A program made the translations under genes and the position numbers. The notes beneath the pieces are model-generated. The model saw nothing but the letters and a program-made list of their open reading frames with translations. It did no database searches and was not told the origin of the DNA. 64,000 bases of DNA from Winkia neuii subsp. neuii DSM 8576. GTDB taxonomy: Bacteria; Actinomycetota; Actinomycetes; Actinomycetales; Actinomycetaceae. Where the stretch lies: NCBI RefSeq assembly GCF_000420405.1, contig NZ_ATUW01000005.1, forward strand, positions 1 through 64,000, in the 5' to 3' direction. Below, one piece after another: positions 42,324 through 52,531 of this stretch (position 1 is its first letter; the number at the start of each line of letters is the position of its first letter).

Positions 42324-42700
42324 TGTCTCGTCTAATACGTCTGGTTCGCACGGCTCTGGCCTCTCTTTGGCTTTCTCGTGGTGACATAGGTGCGGCTGAC
42401 GAAAAAGCTTTTTCTGAACGAGTCGGAACCCAACCAATAAGTCAGGTTAGCGAGCGCAAGGAAATAAAGATTGCAGGCGTAATAACGTCTGTAACCTACC
42501 CTGCGCGTACCGGCCTGGCTGATTTGAGCGCCACCCTCTCTGACGGCAGTGCCACCATTGAATTGGTCTGGATGGGCAGGCACGATATTCCTGGCATAGT
42601 TCCCGGGGCACGTTTGCTGCTCAGCGGAACTGCCAGCCTGCACCGGGATCATCTGCGCGTGGTGAACCCTGACTATTCGCTATTGGCCCACATGCTATGA
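42323..42700 (+). CDS. OB-fold nucleic acid-binding protein
   Basis: This 125-residue protein has a predicted OB fold (about 45-125): IKIAGVITSVTYP, LSATLSDGSATIELVWMGRHDIPGI and GTASLHRDHLRVVNP. It corresponds in position to Rv2694c. The OB fold suggests nucleic-acid binding, but no target is known. It starts with GTG and overlaps the ATG of the next gene by 4 bases. Confidence 0.82.
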   Translation: MSRLIRLVRTALASLWLSRGDIGAADEKAFSERVGTQPISQVSERKEIKIAGVITSVTYPARTGLADLSATLSDGSATIELVWMGRHDIPGIVPGARLLLSGTASLHRDHLRVVNPDYSLLAHML

Positions 42701-43332
42701 GCGCTAAGATTCCCGGCCTTACCCCCGGTGGTTCTTTTTCGATTCTGCAGGCCATGGGCGGTGTTAGGGGAGCGGTAGAGTCTATAGCCCCCGGCCTAGT
42801 GTTTGTTATCGTCTATGTGATCACCTTCTCGCTAAAGCCGCCGCTTCTAGCAGCGGGTATTTGCGCTGGTCTCGCACTAGTTTCGCGCCTAATTCAACGC
42901 CAGTCGGTCAAACAGGCCCTGGTGGGTGTGGCCGGTGTAGCCATCGGACTGATCTGGGCCCTTCTAACAGGTAATCCGAAGGACTTTTTCGCCTTTGGCC
43001 TGTGGCTCAACTTCATTTATGGAGCTATCTTTTTAGGGTCGATTCTAGTTAGGCGGCCGCTCTTTACGATTGCTACATGCCTTTACCGCGGTCAGTCCAT
43101 CTCGGCCGCTTCCGGGCAACTGCGCAAAGCTGGGCTAGCAGCTACTTGGCTCTGGGTGGGGCTTTTTGTATTGCGCCTAGGTGCTGAAGCTCCACTTTAC
43201 TTAGCAAATAGGGTGGCAGCCCTGGGAAGCGTGCGCCTCGCCCTCGGACTGCCACCCTACGTGGCAATTGCTTACGTCAGCTGGCGTCTTCTGGCTCCTC
43301 ATCTGCAACGGGAGAGGCAACCAGAGCGCTAA
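42697..43332 (+). CDS. DUF3159 membrane protein
   Basis: This 211-residue integral membrane protein has about five or six hydrophobic segments, including LVFVIVYVITFSL and GLWLNFIYGAIFLGSIL. GSFSILQAMGGVRGAVES near the N-terminus marks the family (Rv2693c-like). Function is unknown. It is the last gene of the four-gene operon that begins with DUF4193, and its 3' end overlaps the convergent trkA gene by 56 bp, the longest overlap in the window. Confidence 0.87.
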   Translation: MSAKIPGLTPGGSFSILQAMGGVRGAVESIAPGLVFVIVYVITFSLKPPLLAAGICAGLALVSRLIQRQSVKQALVGVAGVAIGLIWALLTGNPKDFFAFGLWLNFIYGAIFLGSILVRRPLFTIATCLYRGQSISAASGQLRKAGLAATWLWVGLFVLRLGAEAPLYLANRVAALGSVRLALGLPPYVAIAYVSWRLLAPHLQRERQPER

Positions 43333-43978
43333 CCTCGGCCAACACGTCCGGGCCCTGCCTGTCGCCGAAGAGTAGGAGCAGTTCGTCCCCGGCTTCCACA
43401 GTGTCGTCGTCAGTCGGATTGAAGGGACGTTCGTCGCGCAAGATAGCAGCTAAGACCACATCGGGGGGGAGTGCTATGCTGCCGCAACGCTTACCGTGAA
43501 TTGGAGCGTCCTTTGGGATAGTGACTGAATACATTGAAGTGGTGGATTCGTGGAACCAAAATATTCTTACTAGTGATCCTACGGCCACAGCCTCTTCTAC
43601 CAGCGCCGTCATCATCCGCGGGGTAGAAACAGACACATCTACGCCCCACGTTTTGTCAAACATCCACTCGTTTTTGGGGTTATTCACCCTAGCGATCGTG
43701 CGGGGCACCCCGAATTCCGATTTTGCAAGCAACGAGATGACCAGGTTTGCCTTGTCGTCTCCGGTCGCTGCAACCATGAAGTCGCATTCGTCAGCCTTAG
43801 CCTGTGCTAGGGCGTCAGGGGAGCAGGCATCTGCCAAAATCCAGTCAGCTTCAGCCACAGAGGCCACTCGCATCTTGTCTGAGGATTTATCCATCAGAGT
43901 GATCTGGTGTCCGTGCGAAAGAAGTTCAGCTGCGATAGAACGTCCGACTGATCCGGCACCAGCAATAACTATCCGCAT
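43277..43978 (-). CDS. TrkA-type K+ uptake regulatory subunit (second)
   Basis: This 233-residue protein has an N-terminal RCK Rossmann domain (MRIVIAGAGSVGRSIAAELLSHGHQITLMDKS, the GxGxxG fold binding NAD(H)) and a C-terminal TrkA-C domain ending in acidic residues. It corresponds to CeoC/CeoB-type proteins, which gate a membrane K+ transporter. GAGGAGAAG within the end of the upstream gene serves as its ribosome binding site, and its ATG touches the upstream stop directly. The membrane partner could be the APC transporter encoded next door. Confidence 0.9.
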   Translation of the reverse strand: MRIVIAGAGSVGRSIAAELLSHGHQITLMDKSSDKMRVASVAEADWILADACSPDALAQAKADECDFMVAATGDDKANLVISLLAKSEFGVPRTIARVNNPKNEWMFDKTWGVDVSVSTPRMMTALVEEAVAVGSLVRIFWFHESTTSMYSVTIPKDAPIHGKRCGSIALPPDVVLAAILRDERPFNPTDDDTVEAGDELLLLFGDRQGPDVLAEVSALVASPVADEEPEDAS

Positions 43979-44644
43979 CTACTTCTCCTCGCTCTGGCCG
44001 TTCGCCAACTGGTGCGAAACATTGGCGAGCTCACTGTGGGGCACCGCTAGAAATAACTCGTCATTTTCCTGAACCACGTACTCCGGACGCGCCAGGATTG
44101 GCTTTCCAAGCCTCGATAGGTAGGCAACTCTAACGCCGAGGGCGTCCTCGAGTTCCGAGAATGGACGGGTTAGCCACATCTTGGCCGGGCGCGCCCTCAA
44201 GAGCTCGATGCCATTAGTTTGATCGGCAAAGATAACCTCGGAATTGTCGGGCAGCATGCGCCGCAACATTGCACGCGTGGTCCACTTTACAGGCCCCACG
44301 GTAGCAATCCCTAGGCGCTGATATAGCTCGGCGCGGCGAGGATCGTAAATCCTTGCAACTACTCGTTTTACTCCAAAGGTCTCGCGAGCTACCCGAGCTG
44401 AAAGAATATTGGAGTTGTCGCCGTTAGAAACAGCCGCAAAGGCATAGGCATCTTCGATACCGGCTTGCCGCAAGGTGTCGCGATCAAAACCGACCCCCTT
44501 TACCTTCTGCCCCGAAAAGTCCTTTTTTAGGCGGCGAAATGCCGCGGGATTTTGGTCTACTACGGCAACGGAGTGACCTTGCCGGTCCAACTCAATCGCC
44601 ATGGCCGCCCCAACACGGCCGGATCCCATGATCACAAAATGCAC
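43979..44644 (-). CDS. TrkA-type K+ uptake regulatory subunit (first)
   Basis: This 221-residue RCK protein begins MHFVIMGSGRVGAAMAIELDRQGHSVAVVD with a clear dinucleotide-binding motif, and its C-terminal half has RPFSELEDALGVRVAYLSRLG, typical of TrkA-C. It is the first gene of a two-gene operon with another TrkA protein, as ceoB/ceoC in mycobacteria. The start is a GTG with TAGGTT 6 bases upstream. It is divergent from the transporter gene at 44731, with 86 bases between. Confidence 0.9.
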   Translation of the reverse strand: MHFVIMGSGRVGAAMAIELDRQGHSVAVVDQNPAAFRRLKKDFSGQKVKGVGFDRDTLRQAGIEDAYAFAAVSNGDNSNILSARVARETFGVKRVVARIYDPRRAELYQRLGIATVGPVKWTTRAMLRRMLPDNSEVIFADQTNGIELLRARPAKMWLTRPFSELEDALGVRVAYLSRLGKPILARPEYVVQENDELFLAVPHSELANVSHQLANGQSEEK

Positions 44645-44650
44645 GGCTCT

Positions 44651-44656
44651 AACCTA
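44651..44656 (-). promoter_or_regulatory. -10 element TAGGTT of the trkA operon
   Basis: TAGGTT ends 6 bases before the GTG at 44644, predicting a leaderless start. Confidence 0.5.
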
Positions 44657-44718
44657 CCGCGGCGCAGAAAAAAACGAAAGCAAGGCGCTGCGTTGTTTCG
44701 CTTCGGCGGCAAAGAGGG

Positions 44719-44724
44719 TAGATT
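44719..44724 (+). promoter_or_regulatory. -10 element TAGATT of the APC transporter gene
   Basis: TAGATT ends 6 bases before the GTG at 44731, with no Shine-Dalgarno sequence. Confidence 0.5.
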
Positions 44725-44730
44725 ATCGGC

Positions 44731-46746
44731 GTGACTGAATACTTAGACGGGATCAAGCGCGTTCTACTTGGCAGGCCAATGCGTTCAGATGCGCTTGGCA
44801 ACACACTTTTGCCAAAACGGATCGCTTTACCCGTATTTGCCTCTGACGCGCTGTCGTCCGTAGCTTACGCCCCCGACGAGATTCTGCTTACGCTTTCGTT
44901 CGCAGGTTTAGCTGTAACTGCACTGTCTCCGTGGGTGGGGCTCGCTGTGGTGGTACTACTAGTTGTAGTTGTAGCAAGCTACAGGCAGACAGTGAAGGCT
45001 TACCCATCAGGAGGCGGCGACTACGAAGTAGCCACTAAGAATTTGGGAGGCACTGCGGGTCTAGTGGTGGCTTCAGCATTGTTAGTCGACTATGTGCTGA
45101 CCGTTGCGGTGTCGATTTCGTCTGGGGCGCAGTACCTTTCTGCTACCTTCCCAGCACTCATTGGAAAAGAAGCTCTCATAGGGGCATCAATCATTGCCAT
45201 ATTGGCGTTGCTGAACCTGCGCGGTATGAGGGAATCAGGGAAGGCTTTCGCTATTCCCACCTACCTTTATTTGATAGCTGTTGGGGCAATGATACTTACC
45301 GGCTTCTACCAGTGGGCGACCGGTTCGCTAGGGCAGGCTCCCACTGCTGCCTACGACGTTGCCGCCAAGGGGCAGTACTCCGCGGGTCTTGTAGGTGTGG
45401 CCGGATTCATATTGATCTTGCGAGCTTTTTCCTCTGGATGTGCAGCACTCACCGGGGTGGAGGCAATTGCTAACGGAGTGCCGGCGTTTCGCAAGCCGAA
45501 ATCAAAAAATGCCGCCACGACGCTAGCCTTGCTTGGTACTATCTCGGCAGTAATGCTTATGTCCATCCTGTTTCTAGCCGGGAGGACAGGAGTCCGCTCT
45601 GTCGAGAATCCAGCTACGGACTTGCTTTTACACGGCAAACCAGTTGGGGGAGCAATTACTGTTGATCCCGTAATCGGACAGCTCGCAGCAACTATTTTTG
45701 CCAACGCAAAACCCATGTTCTACCTAGTGACCATTGTTACTGGGCTGATTCTAGTTCTTGCCGCGAACACGGCTTTTAACGGTTTCCCGCAACTGGCTCA
45801 AGTTCTCGCCCGCGATTCCTTTTTGCCGCACCAGCTTTATAACCGAGGGGATCGTCTCTCTTATTCAAACGGCATCTTGGTATTGGCAATCGGAGCAATA
45901 GTTTTGGTCTTGTCGTTCGACGCGCAGGTGACTAGGTTGATCCAGCTCTACATCGTCGGAGTCTTTATTGCCTTCACCACCTCTCAGCTAGGTATGGTCG
46001 TGCACTGGACCCGTTCGTTAGGGGTATCTACGGACGCCAACGAGCGGCGAGCAATGAAACGTTCGCGCGTGGTAAACGTGATTGGATTTCTAATCTCTGG
46101 ATCCGTGCTGATTATTGTGATGGCTACAAAATTCATCCACGGAGCCTGGATGGCTCTGCTGCTCATGGCGCTGGTATTCGTTGTCATGATGGGAATCCGC
46201 AAGCATTACCGCAGTGCCAAAAAGGAGCTTGAAGTACCCGACTTCCAAAGGGCACTAGCGCTGCCCTCGCGCGTGCACGCGATCGTTTTAGTCTCGAGCT
46301 TGCACCAGCCTGCAATGCGAGCAATTTCCTATGCCCGTGCAACTTCGCCTTCTACTCTCGAACTAGTGACTGTAGACATAGATGCCGACGGCACTCGTGA
46401 CCTCAAGCAACAGTGGCGGCAGTCGGGCGTGCCGGTACCGCTAACCGTCTTAGACTCGCCTTTCCGCGACATCACTGGTCCGGTTGTAAAATACGTACGA
46501 AATCTTCGCAAATCCAGCCCGCGCGATTTGGTTGTGGTCTATATTCCCGAATATTTAGTGGCACATTGGTGGGAGGCCGCACTGCACAACCACTCTGCCA
46601 CTAGGCTGCGCGTTAGACTTCAATTCGTACCCGGCGTGGTTATGGCAACCGTGCCCTGGCAATTAACCGGGGCCTACGACCACGTTGCCAAGCCCGGAGC
46701 AAACGCCAAGATCAAACCTCCAGAACAACCGAAGAAAGAATTCTGA
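44731..46746 (+). CDS. APC-superfamily transporter
   Basis: This 671-residue membrane protein has about 12 hydrophobic helices (residues about 40-490) and a cytosolic C-terminal domain of about 170 residues (from HAIVLVSSLHQPAMRAISYARA). The APC signatures SSVAYAPDEILL, YRQTVKAYPSGGGDYEVA and LTGVEAIANGVPAF are present. The group also includes KimA-like K+/H+ symporters with a similar C-terminal domain, and the divergent trkA genes make a K+ function plausible. Mycobacterial Rv2690c occupies the same place. Its stop overlaps the next gene's ATG by 1 base. Confidence 0.87.
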   Translation: MTEYLDGIKRVLLGRPMRSDALGNTLLPKRIALPVFASDALSSVAYAPDEILLTLSFAGLAVTALSPWVGLAVVVLLVVVVASYRQTVKAYPSGGGDYEVATKNLGGTAGLVVASALLVDYVLTVAVSISSGAQYLSATFPALIGKEALIGASIIAILALLNLRGMRESGKAFAIPTYLYLIAVGAMILTGFYQWATGSLGQAPTAAYDVAAKGQYSAGLVGVAGFILILRAFSSGCAALTGVEAIANGVPAFRKPKSKNAATTLALLGTISAVMLMSILFLAGRTGVRSVENPATDLLLHGKPVGGAITVDPVIGQLAATIFANAKPMFYLVTIVTGLILVLAANTAFNGFPQLAQVLARDSFLPHQLYNRGDRLSYSNGILVLAIGAIVLVLSFDAQVTRLIQLYIVGVFIAFTTSQLGMVVHWTRSLGVSTDANERRAMKRSRVVNVIGFLISGSVLIIVMATKFIHGAWMALLLMALVFVVMMGIRKHYRSAKKELEVPDFQRALALPSRVHAIVLVSSLHQPAMRAISYARATSPSTLELVTVDIDADGTRDLKQQWRQSGVPVPLTVLDSPFRDITGPVVKYVRNLRKSSPRDLVVVYIPEYLVAHWWEAALHNHSATRLRVRLQFVPGVVMATVPWQLTGAYDHVAKPGANAKIKPPEQPKKEF

Positions 46747-47963
46747 TGGGCGAAATCGTCGAACTAAATATTGAAAGCCCAGCTCACGGCGGGGAGTGTA
46801 TCGGGAGGCTGGGCGGCAAGGTTGTGTTGGTCTCGGGCGCTATCCCCGGAGAGACGGTGAAGGCAGAAATATACAAGTCGAAAAAAACCTTGGCGTGGGC
46901 TAAAACTATTGAGGTTCTGCACCCGGCCGGCGAACGCATCGCTCATATTTGGCCTCTAGCTGAAAAAGAAGGTATTGGAGGGGTTGAACTTGGCCACGTT
47001 TCGCTACGGGGTGGCCTAGATTGGAAGCGTGCGGTTATCTTGGATCAGACCAGGCGCATAGGCGGAGGTGAGACTGCTGAGGCTCTCGCCGGCCTCGGCT
47101 TAGAGGTCAAGAGTGGTGCAGAAACTGGTTTGCACCAGCGTATTCGTGTCGAGTTTGAAGTAAATGAACAGGGGCTTGCCTCGATGTATAGGGCAGGTAG
47201 CCACGAGCTGGTCCCTATCGACTCCATGCCACTTGCGTGCGAGCAGATAAATTCTTTGGGGCTGTTTGGAACTAACACGTGGCAATTTACTCCGGGCGAC
47301 CGTGTTCGAGTGGTAGCTTCCGGTAGTGGGGAAACAAAAGTTGTTGTAGCTGGCAAGGCCTTCGATTCCGATCGCCAGCCTGCCTCAAAAACAGTTCACT
47401 ATCCCCTGACCGGCTATATTTTCCCTAATTCACCACAGCAAATAACCCTTGCTGCGAAGGCAACAGATTTTTGGCAGACCCATAAGAATGCGCCAAATAT
47501 CTTGTTTGGCGAAGTGATGGCGGCTCTTGGCGACGACATTGGCAATACAGTTGAGCTGTTTGCGGGCTCGGGGTTATTTAGCGTGGGATTAGCTACCCGC
47601 GCCTCCAGGCTCGAGACATTCGAGGGGGGAACCTCGGCAACAAATTCGGCAAAGAAAAATCTAACCGCCTTAGGCCTAAACGCTAGGGTCCACCAAGGCC
47701 GCATCGGTCCCAAGACCCTAGAGGGAAAAAGATTAGATACGGTGGTGCTGGACCCGCCTCGCTCGGGAGCCGGAAGAAAGCTGGTTGAGTCGATAGCGGC
47801 CACTGGCGCCAATAAAGTGCTACATATAGCTTGCGATATTGCCGCTTTAGCGCGCGACGCCAGCTATTACCTAGCTCAGGGCTATAAGTGGCGCAGAATT
47901 AGGGCTTTCGACCTCTTCCCATACACCTCTCACGTAGAGCAGGTGGCCCTTTTCGAGCGGTGA
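46746..47963 (+). CDS. TRAM-domain RNA (uracil-5-)methyltransferase family protein
   Basis: This 405-residue protein has an N-terminal TRAM RNA-binding domain (about 1-60) and a C-terminal class I methyltransferase domain with FAGSGLFSVGLA, VLDPPRSGAGRK and the HIACDIAAL segment carrying the catalytic Cys. RumA/TrmA enzymes make 5-methyluridine in rRNA or tRNA. I see no four-cysteine Fe-S cluster motif in the N-terminal half, so a cluster-free form is likely. It is co-translated with the APC transporter, as in Rv2689c-Rv2690c. Confidence 0.87.
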   Translation: MGEIVELNIESPAHGGECIGRLGGKVVLVSGAIPGETVKAEIYKSKKTLAWAKTIEVLHPAGERIAHIWPLAEKEGIGGVELGHVSLRGGLDWKRAVILDQTRRIGGGETAEALAGLGLEVKSGAETGLHQRIRVEFEVNEQGLASMYRAGSHELVPIDSMPLACEQINSLGLFGTNTWQFTPGDRVRVVASGSGETKVVVAGKAFDSDRQPASKTVHYPLTGYIFPNSPQQITLAAKATDFWQTHKNAPNILFGEVMAALGDDIGNTVELFAGSGLFSVGLATRASRLETFEGGTSATNSAKKNLTALGLNARVHQGRIGPKTLEGKRLDTVVLDPPRSGAGRKLVESIAATGANKVLHIACDIAALARDASYYLAQGYKWRRIRAFDLFPYTSHVEQVALFER

Positions 47964-48000
47964 GTAATTCCCTTCGACTTGCTGGCCGAGGGCGTTAAAT

Positions 48001-48020
48001 ATATCTTGATATCAAGATAT
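48001..48020. promoter_or_regulatory. 20-bp perfect palindrome upstream of acnA
   Basis: ATATCTTGATATCAAGATAT is fully self-complementary and lies 26 bases before the acnA start, overlapping the probable promoter or transcription start. The shape fits a dimeric repressor operator; CTTGAT-ATCAAG half-sites are common for MarR-family proteins, but the regulator is not in this window. Confidence 0.7.
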
Positions 48021-48046
48021 CAGCGCATCTTTCGAAGGAGGCCGCC

Positions 48047-50719
48047 GTGAAATCTCTAGATAGTTTTCAGGCTAAGCAAGAGCTGAAGGTCGGAGGAAAA
48101 CGTTACCAAATCTTTTCTCTGAATAGTGTCCCTGGCCTCGAAAAGCTGCCGTTTTGTCTGAAAATTCTAGCCGAGAATCTGCTGCGAAACGAAGATGGGG
48201 AAAATGTTAGCGCCGACCAAATTGCTCGCCTGGCAAATTGGCAGCCTGGCGCGGGTGACAAAACCGAGGTTCAATTTACCCCTGCGAGAGTGTTGATGCA
48301 GGATTTCACTGGAGTGCCTTGCATAGTGGATCTGGCGACTATGCGCGAGGCGGTTCAGGAGCTGGGTGGCGATCCTGAGCGTATAAACCCCCAGGTACCT
48401 GCCGAGATGGTGATCGACCACTCAGTCATAATTGATTCTTTTGGAAGCTCGCAGTCGTTCGAACACAACGTTGACGCCGAGTACGAACGCAACCGCGAGC
48501 GCTATCAGTTTTTGCGTTGGGGGCAAGGTGCGTTTGCCAATTTCAAGGTGGTTCCGCCAGGGACCGGCATCGTTCACCAGGTAAATATTGAGTATTTGGC
48601 TAGGGGAGTGTTCACCGACACGGTAGATGGGCAGGTGCTGGCGTATCCGGACACGTGTGTTGGTACCGATTCACACACCACCATGGTTAACGGCCTTGGG
48701 GTGTTGGGCTGGGGAGTTGGCGGTATTGAGGCAGAAGCGGCAATGCTCGGTCAGCCCGTGTCGATGCTGATACCGCCGGTTGTTGGCTTCAAGCTCAAAG
48801 GTGCTATACCGCCCGGGGCTACTGCGACGGATGTGGTCTTGACTATAACGCAGATGTTGCGTGAACACGGCGTGGTGGGGAAGTTTGTCGAGTTTTACGG
48901 AGAGGGGGTAAGTTCTGTGCCCTTAGCAAATAGGGCCACTATAGGCAATATGTCCCCGGAATTTGGCTCTACGGCTGCAATATTCCCAATAGATCGGGTT
49001 ACGGTTGACTACCTGCGGATAACTGGCCGGAGCGAAGAGACAGTCGACTTGGTAGAGGCCTACGCTAAAGCACAGGGGCTTTGGCACGATCCCCAAAGGC
49101 AGGTGCAGTATTCGGAATATTTAGAGTTAGACCTAGCCACCGTAGTCCCTTCGATTGCAGGACCTAAGCGCCCCCAGGATCGAATTGAACTACGTAGGGC
49201 AAAGCAGGCCTTCAAACAAGTTCTAACTCCCACATATACCGCAACGGCCGACCAACCTACTGAAATCGACCTCGGAGGGAAGAAATACACTCTAAATAAC
49301 GGTGCAGTAGCTATAGCCTCGATTACTTCTTGCACAAATACTTCGAATCCGTCAGTTATGGTAGCGGCCGGCCTACTTGCAAAAAATGCAGTCGAAGCAG
49401 GTCTGACTTCTAAGCCGTGGGTAAAAACAACTATGGCTCCGGGCTCAAAGGTAGTTACCGACTACTATCGCGAGGCCGGCTTGTGGAAATATTTGGACGC
49501 TCTTGGATTCAATCTGGTGGGTTACGGTTGCACTACCTGTATTGGGAATTCTGGGCCGCTGCTACCAGAGGTTTCACAGGCTGTTTCCGAACGTGATCTA
49601 GCGGTGGTTTCAGTACTTTCCGGAAACCGTAATTTCGAAGGAAGAATTAACCCCGATGTAAAGATGAACTATTTGGCTTCTCCACCGCTGGTAATTGCCT
49701 ATGCTCTGGCGGGAACCATGGATTTCGACTTCGCTAAAGATCCCCTGGGAACGCGTCCAGACGGTACCAAGATCTTCCTAACTGACATTTGGCCTAGCGC
49801 ATCCCAGGTGGAAAAGGTGGTCGCCACCAGCATTGACAGGTCTATGTATGTCTCCGACTACGCAGACGTTTTTAGTGGGGATGAAAGATGGCGAAACCTT
49901 GAGGTAGAAAGTGGGAAATTATTTTCCTGGGATCCGGAGTCGACCTATATACGCAAGCCCCATTTCTTTGCGGATATGGACCGCCAACCAGCCGACGTCG
50001 AAGACATTGAGGGGGCTCGAGTTTTGCTGAAATTGGGCGATTTTGTGACTACCGATCATATTTCGCCGGCGGGGCAATTTGCGTCTTCCTCCCCAGCGGG
50101 AAAGTATTTGCTTTCGCATGGATTGCGACGGACGGAGTTTAACTCCTACGGTTCGAGGCGCGGCAACCATGAGGTTATGATGCGGGGTACCTTTGCCAAT
50201 ATCCGTATAAAAAATCAGCTTTTAGACGGGGTAGAGGGAGGTTTCACGCGCGACTTTACTCGTCCAGGCGGGCCTCAGGAAAGTATCTTCGAGGCCTCCC
50301 AACACTACCGGGAGGCGGGAGTTCCCTTAGTAATTTTAGGAGGACGAGAATACGGCTCCGGGTCCTCTAGAGACTGGGCGGCAAAGGGCACTTTGCTCCT
50401 TGGTGTAAAGGCTGTGATTGCAGCCTCTTACGAACGCATCCACCGGTCTAATCTGATTGGTATGGGAGTGCTTCCCTTGCAGTTTCCAAGTGGGCAGACT
50501 GCGGACAGCTTGGGCCTAACCGGCAACGAAAGGTTCGATATAACAGGGCTCGAGGCGCTAAATCGGACCATTCCGCGCACAGTTACGGTTACAGCTAATA
50601 GGGGAACGCTAAAGCCAATCACCTTCGAGGCGATTGTTAGAATTGACACTCCCGGGGAAGCCAAATATTACCGCAACGGGGGCATACTGCCCTACGTGCT
50701 TCGGAAGCTCACTAGCTAA
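48047..50719 (+). CDS. acnA: Aconitate hydratase A
   Basis: This 890-residue TCA-cycle enzyme isomerises citrate to isocitrate through a [4Fe-4S] cluster. The three cluster cysteines lie in [10 protein letters not shown] and [10 protein letters not shown]. Other family blocks are [31 protein letters not shown] and the swivel-domain [22 protein letters not shown] 6 bases before the GTG is a strong ribosome binding site. The palindrome upstream suggests control by a repressor. ErpA in this window could supply its cluster. The stop abuts that of the convergent ClC gene. Confidence 0.96.
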   Translation: MKSLDSFQAKQELKVGGKRYQIFSLNSVPGLEKLPFCLKILAENLLRNEDGENVSADQIARLANWQPGAGDKTEVQFTPARVLMQDFTGVPCIVDLATMREAVQELGGDPERINPQVPAEMVIDHSVIIDSFGSSQSFEHNVDAEYERNRERYQFLRWGQGAFANFKVVPPGTGIVHQVNIEYLARGVFTDTVDGQVLAYPDTCVGTDSHTTMVNGLGVLGWGVGGIEAEAAMLGQPVSMLIPPVVGFKLKGAIPPGATATDVVLTITQMLREHGVVGKFVEFYGEGVSSVPLANRATIGNMSPEFGSTAAIFPIDRVTVDYLRITGRSEETVDLVEAYAKAQGLWHDPQRQVQYSEYLELDLATVVPSIAGPKRPQDRIELRRAKQAFKQVLTPTYTATADQPTEIDLGGKKYTLNNGAVAIASITSCTNTSNPSVMVAAGLLAKNAVEAGLTSKPWVKTTMAPGSKVVTDYYREAGLWKYLDALGFNLVGYGCTTCIGNSGPLLPEVSQAVSERDLAVVSVLSGNRNFEGRINPDVKMNYLASPPLVIAYALAGTMDFDFAKDPLGTRPDGTKIFLTDIWPSASQVEKVVATSIDRSMYVSDYADVFSGDERWRNLEVESGKLFSWDPESTYIRKPHFFADMDRQPADVEDIEGARVLLKLGDFVTTDHISPAGQFASSSPAGKYLLSHGLRRTEFNSYGSRRGNHEVMMRGTFANIRIKNQLLDGVEGGFTRDFTRPGGPQESIFEASQHYREAGVPLVILGGREYGSGSSRDWAAKGTLLLGVKAVIAASYERIHRSNLIGMGVLPLQFPSGQTADSLGLTGNERFDITGLEALNRTIPRTVTVTANRGTLKPITFEAIVRIDTPGEAKYYRNGGILPYVLRKLTS

Positions 50720-52531
50720 TCATTTGAAATACCGCTTGGCGCCGGGATGCTTTTCTAGCCATCGAGACCCCCAGGAGGATTGCTTGCCCGCGGCTATTGC
50801 GCGCCGCTGTTCGCGGTACATGCGCGAGACAAGCGCCCTCTGCGATATCCACCCTATGGCCCGCCCATCTTCAATTACAGGCAGGGCATCCATGCGTGAG
50901 CTCAACAGTACGGAGAGAACTTCAGAGGGCAAATCGCCCGCTAAGACGTGGGAAGTATCTAAACTGGCATCCCCGACGTGGGCGTCGCGGTCCAGACCAT
51001 GGACGGCGCTGAGCGCTAGGGGAGTTGCCAGTCCAACGAAACCTCCGTGGTTATCTTCTACCAGGGCAGTAGATTCACCGGTGCGGTGAAGTTGCCTTAG
51101 CGCACTGGTAGCCGAGTCTGCCGCCGCGAGAGTTAGAGGTACCGGTTCCATCAGCTCGCGCGCACTGTGCCTGCCTACGAGCGTGTGATCTACGGGCTCA
51201 TCTAGGGTGTCCCCGCGGCGAATCAGCTTTGCCGTGTAAATCGTTTCTCGGGTCAAAAAGCGCGAGATCCCAACGGCAATAACAACTGCTAACATAACCG
51301 GCAAGATTAGGTCGTATTGGCCAGTCATTTCGACGATTATTAGAGTTGCGGTTATGGGAGCGCGCGCCGCACCCGCGAACGCCGCACCCATGCCGATTAC
51401 CCCCAATGTGCCAATAAATAGCGGATCCTCCGGCGAAATTACCTGGCCCACTATAGCCCCGGTTACTGCGCCGACAAATAGAGAGGGGGCGAACACGCCG
51501 CCCGAACCGCCATTTGCGATGGTATAAGAGGTAAAGAATATGCGTGCCAGCAGCAGCGCAATCAGCAGGGGAATGGTGTACTTGCCAGTTAGGGCGGAAA
51601 CTTGAATGGGATAGCCCGAGCCATACATATAAGGGAAGAAAAATAGCCCAACTCCAAGCAGGATAGAGCCGAGTGCAGGGCGCGCCCATTCAGGACCCCT
51701 GTAGGCCCAATTCACCACGTCCTCAAGAGAGTACAGAATCTTAGAAAAGGCAAGTCCCGCGAGGCCTGCCAGTATCCCCACTACAGCTGCGGGAGCTAGG
51801 GCTATGTCACTTTCCCAAGATAGATTTTGCGGTAACGCAACAACTGGTGCGTTACCAATGAAATAGTGCGAGACGATCGAGGCGGCCACTGAGGCGACTA
51901 CTGCCATCCCAAACGTTTCGGCAGAAAATTTCACCAAAATAACTTCTAGGGCAAACATTGCGCCGGCCAGAGGAGCGTTGAATGTAGCTGCGATGCCCGC
52001 ACCTGCCCCGACTCCTGCCAACAGGATAATGCGCTGTGTGGGAAGCCCGGTAGCAGTGGCGAGTTTCGACCCTATAGCGGCACCTACTTGGGCGATAGGA
52101 CCTTCTCGGCCTACCGAGCCGCCGCCTCCTAACGTCAGCGCTGAGGCCACGATTTTTACTATGGCGACGCGCCCGGGAATTACTCCGCCTTTGCGTCTTA
52201 CCGCAAGCATTATCTCGGGAATACCGTGCCCCCGCGCTGTAGGGGCCCATTTTTGGATGAGTGGCCCGTAGGCTATGGCCGAGATAATTGGAACTAGGAG
52301 CAAGAACCATTTGGATACTCCTAGCAAACCATGCGGCTCACCCAGGTGGGTTGTGTAGTCCGTATAGCCTGTCATTAGGTAGGTCCATCCGGCTATACAC
52401 CAGTGGAATATTATCGAAGCAAGCCCACAGATCAGCCCTACAACGGCCGCCATTAGTGCCAGTGCAAATCTATGATCCCGAATTAGTGTGGAAAGCGAAT
52501 TTCTTACAAACCCAAGACGGGGTGCTTTCAT
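50720..52531 (-). CDS. ClC-family chloride channel/exchanger with CBS domains
   Basis: This 603-residue membrane protein has the ClC core (about 20-430) with GHGIPEIML, GGGGSVGREGPIAQVG including the gating Glu, AGVGAGAGIAATFNAPLAG and GSGGVFAPSLFVGA. The Glu in GREGP is typical of both exchangers and channels. A C-terminal region (about 450-575) forms two CBS domains. It is translationally coupled to the upstream S9 peptidase gene (ATGA overlap), an odd pairing with no clear reason. Confidence 0.92.
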   Translation of the reverse strand: MKAPRLGFVRNSLSTLIRDHRFALALMAAVVGLICGLASIIFHWCIAGWTYLMTGYTDYTTHLGEPHGLLGVSKWFLLLVPIISAIAYGPLIQKWAPTARGHGIPEIMLAVRRKGGVIPGRVAIVKIVASALTLGGGGSVGREGPIAQVGAAIGSKLATATGLPTQRIILLAGVGAGAGIAATFNAPLAGAMFALEVILVKFSAETFGMAVVASVAASIVSHYFIGNAPVVALPQNLSWESDIALAPAAVVGILAGLAGLAFSKILYSLEDVVNWAYRGPEWARPALGSILLGVGLFFFPYMYGSGYPIQVSALTGKYTIPLLIALLLARIFFTSYTIANGGSGGVFAPSLFVGAVTGAIVGQVISPEDPLFIGTLGVIGMGAAFAGAARAPITATLIIVEMTGQYDLILPVMLAVVIAVGISRFLTRETIYTAKLIRRGDTLDEPVDHTLVGRHSARELMEPVPLTLAAADSATSALRQLHRTGESTALVEDNHGGFVGLATPLALSAVHGLDRDAHVGDASLDTSHVLAGDLPSEVLSVLLSSRMDALPVIEDGRAIGWISQRALVSRMYREQRRAIAAGKQSSWGSRWLEKHPGAKRYFK

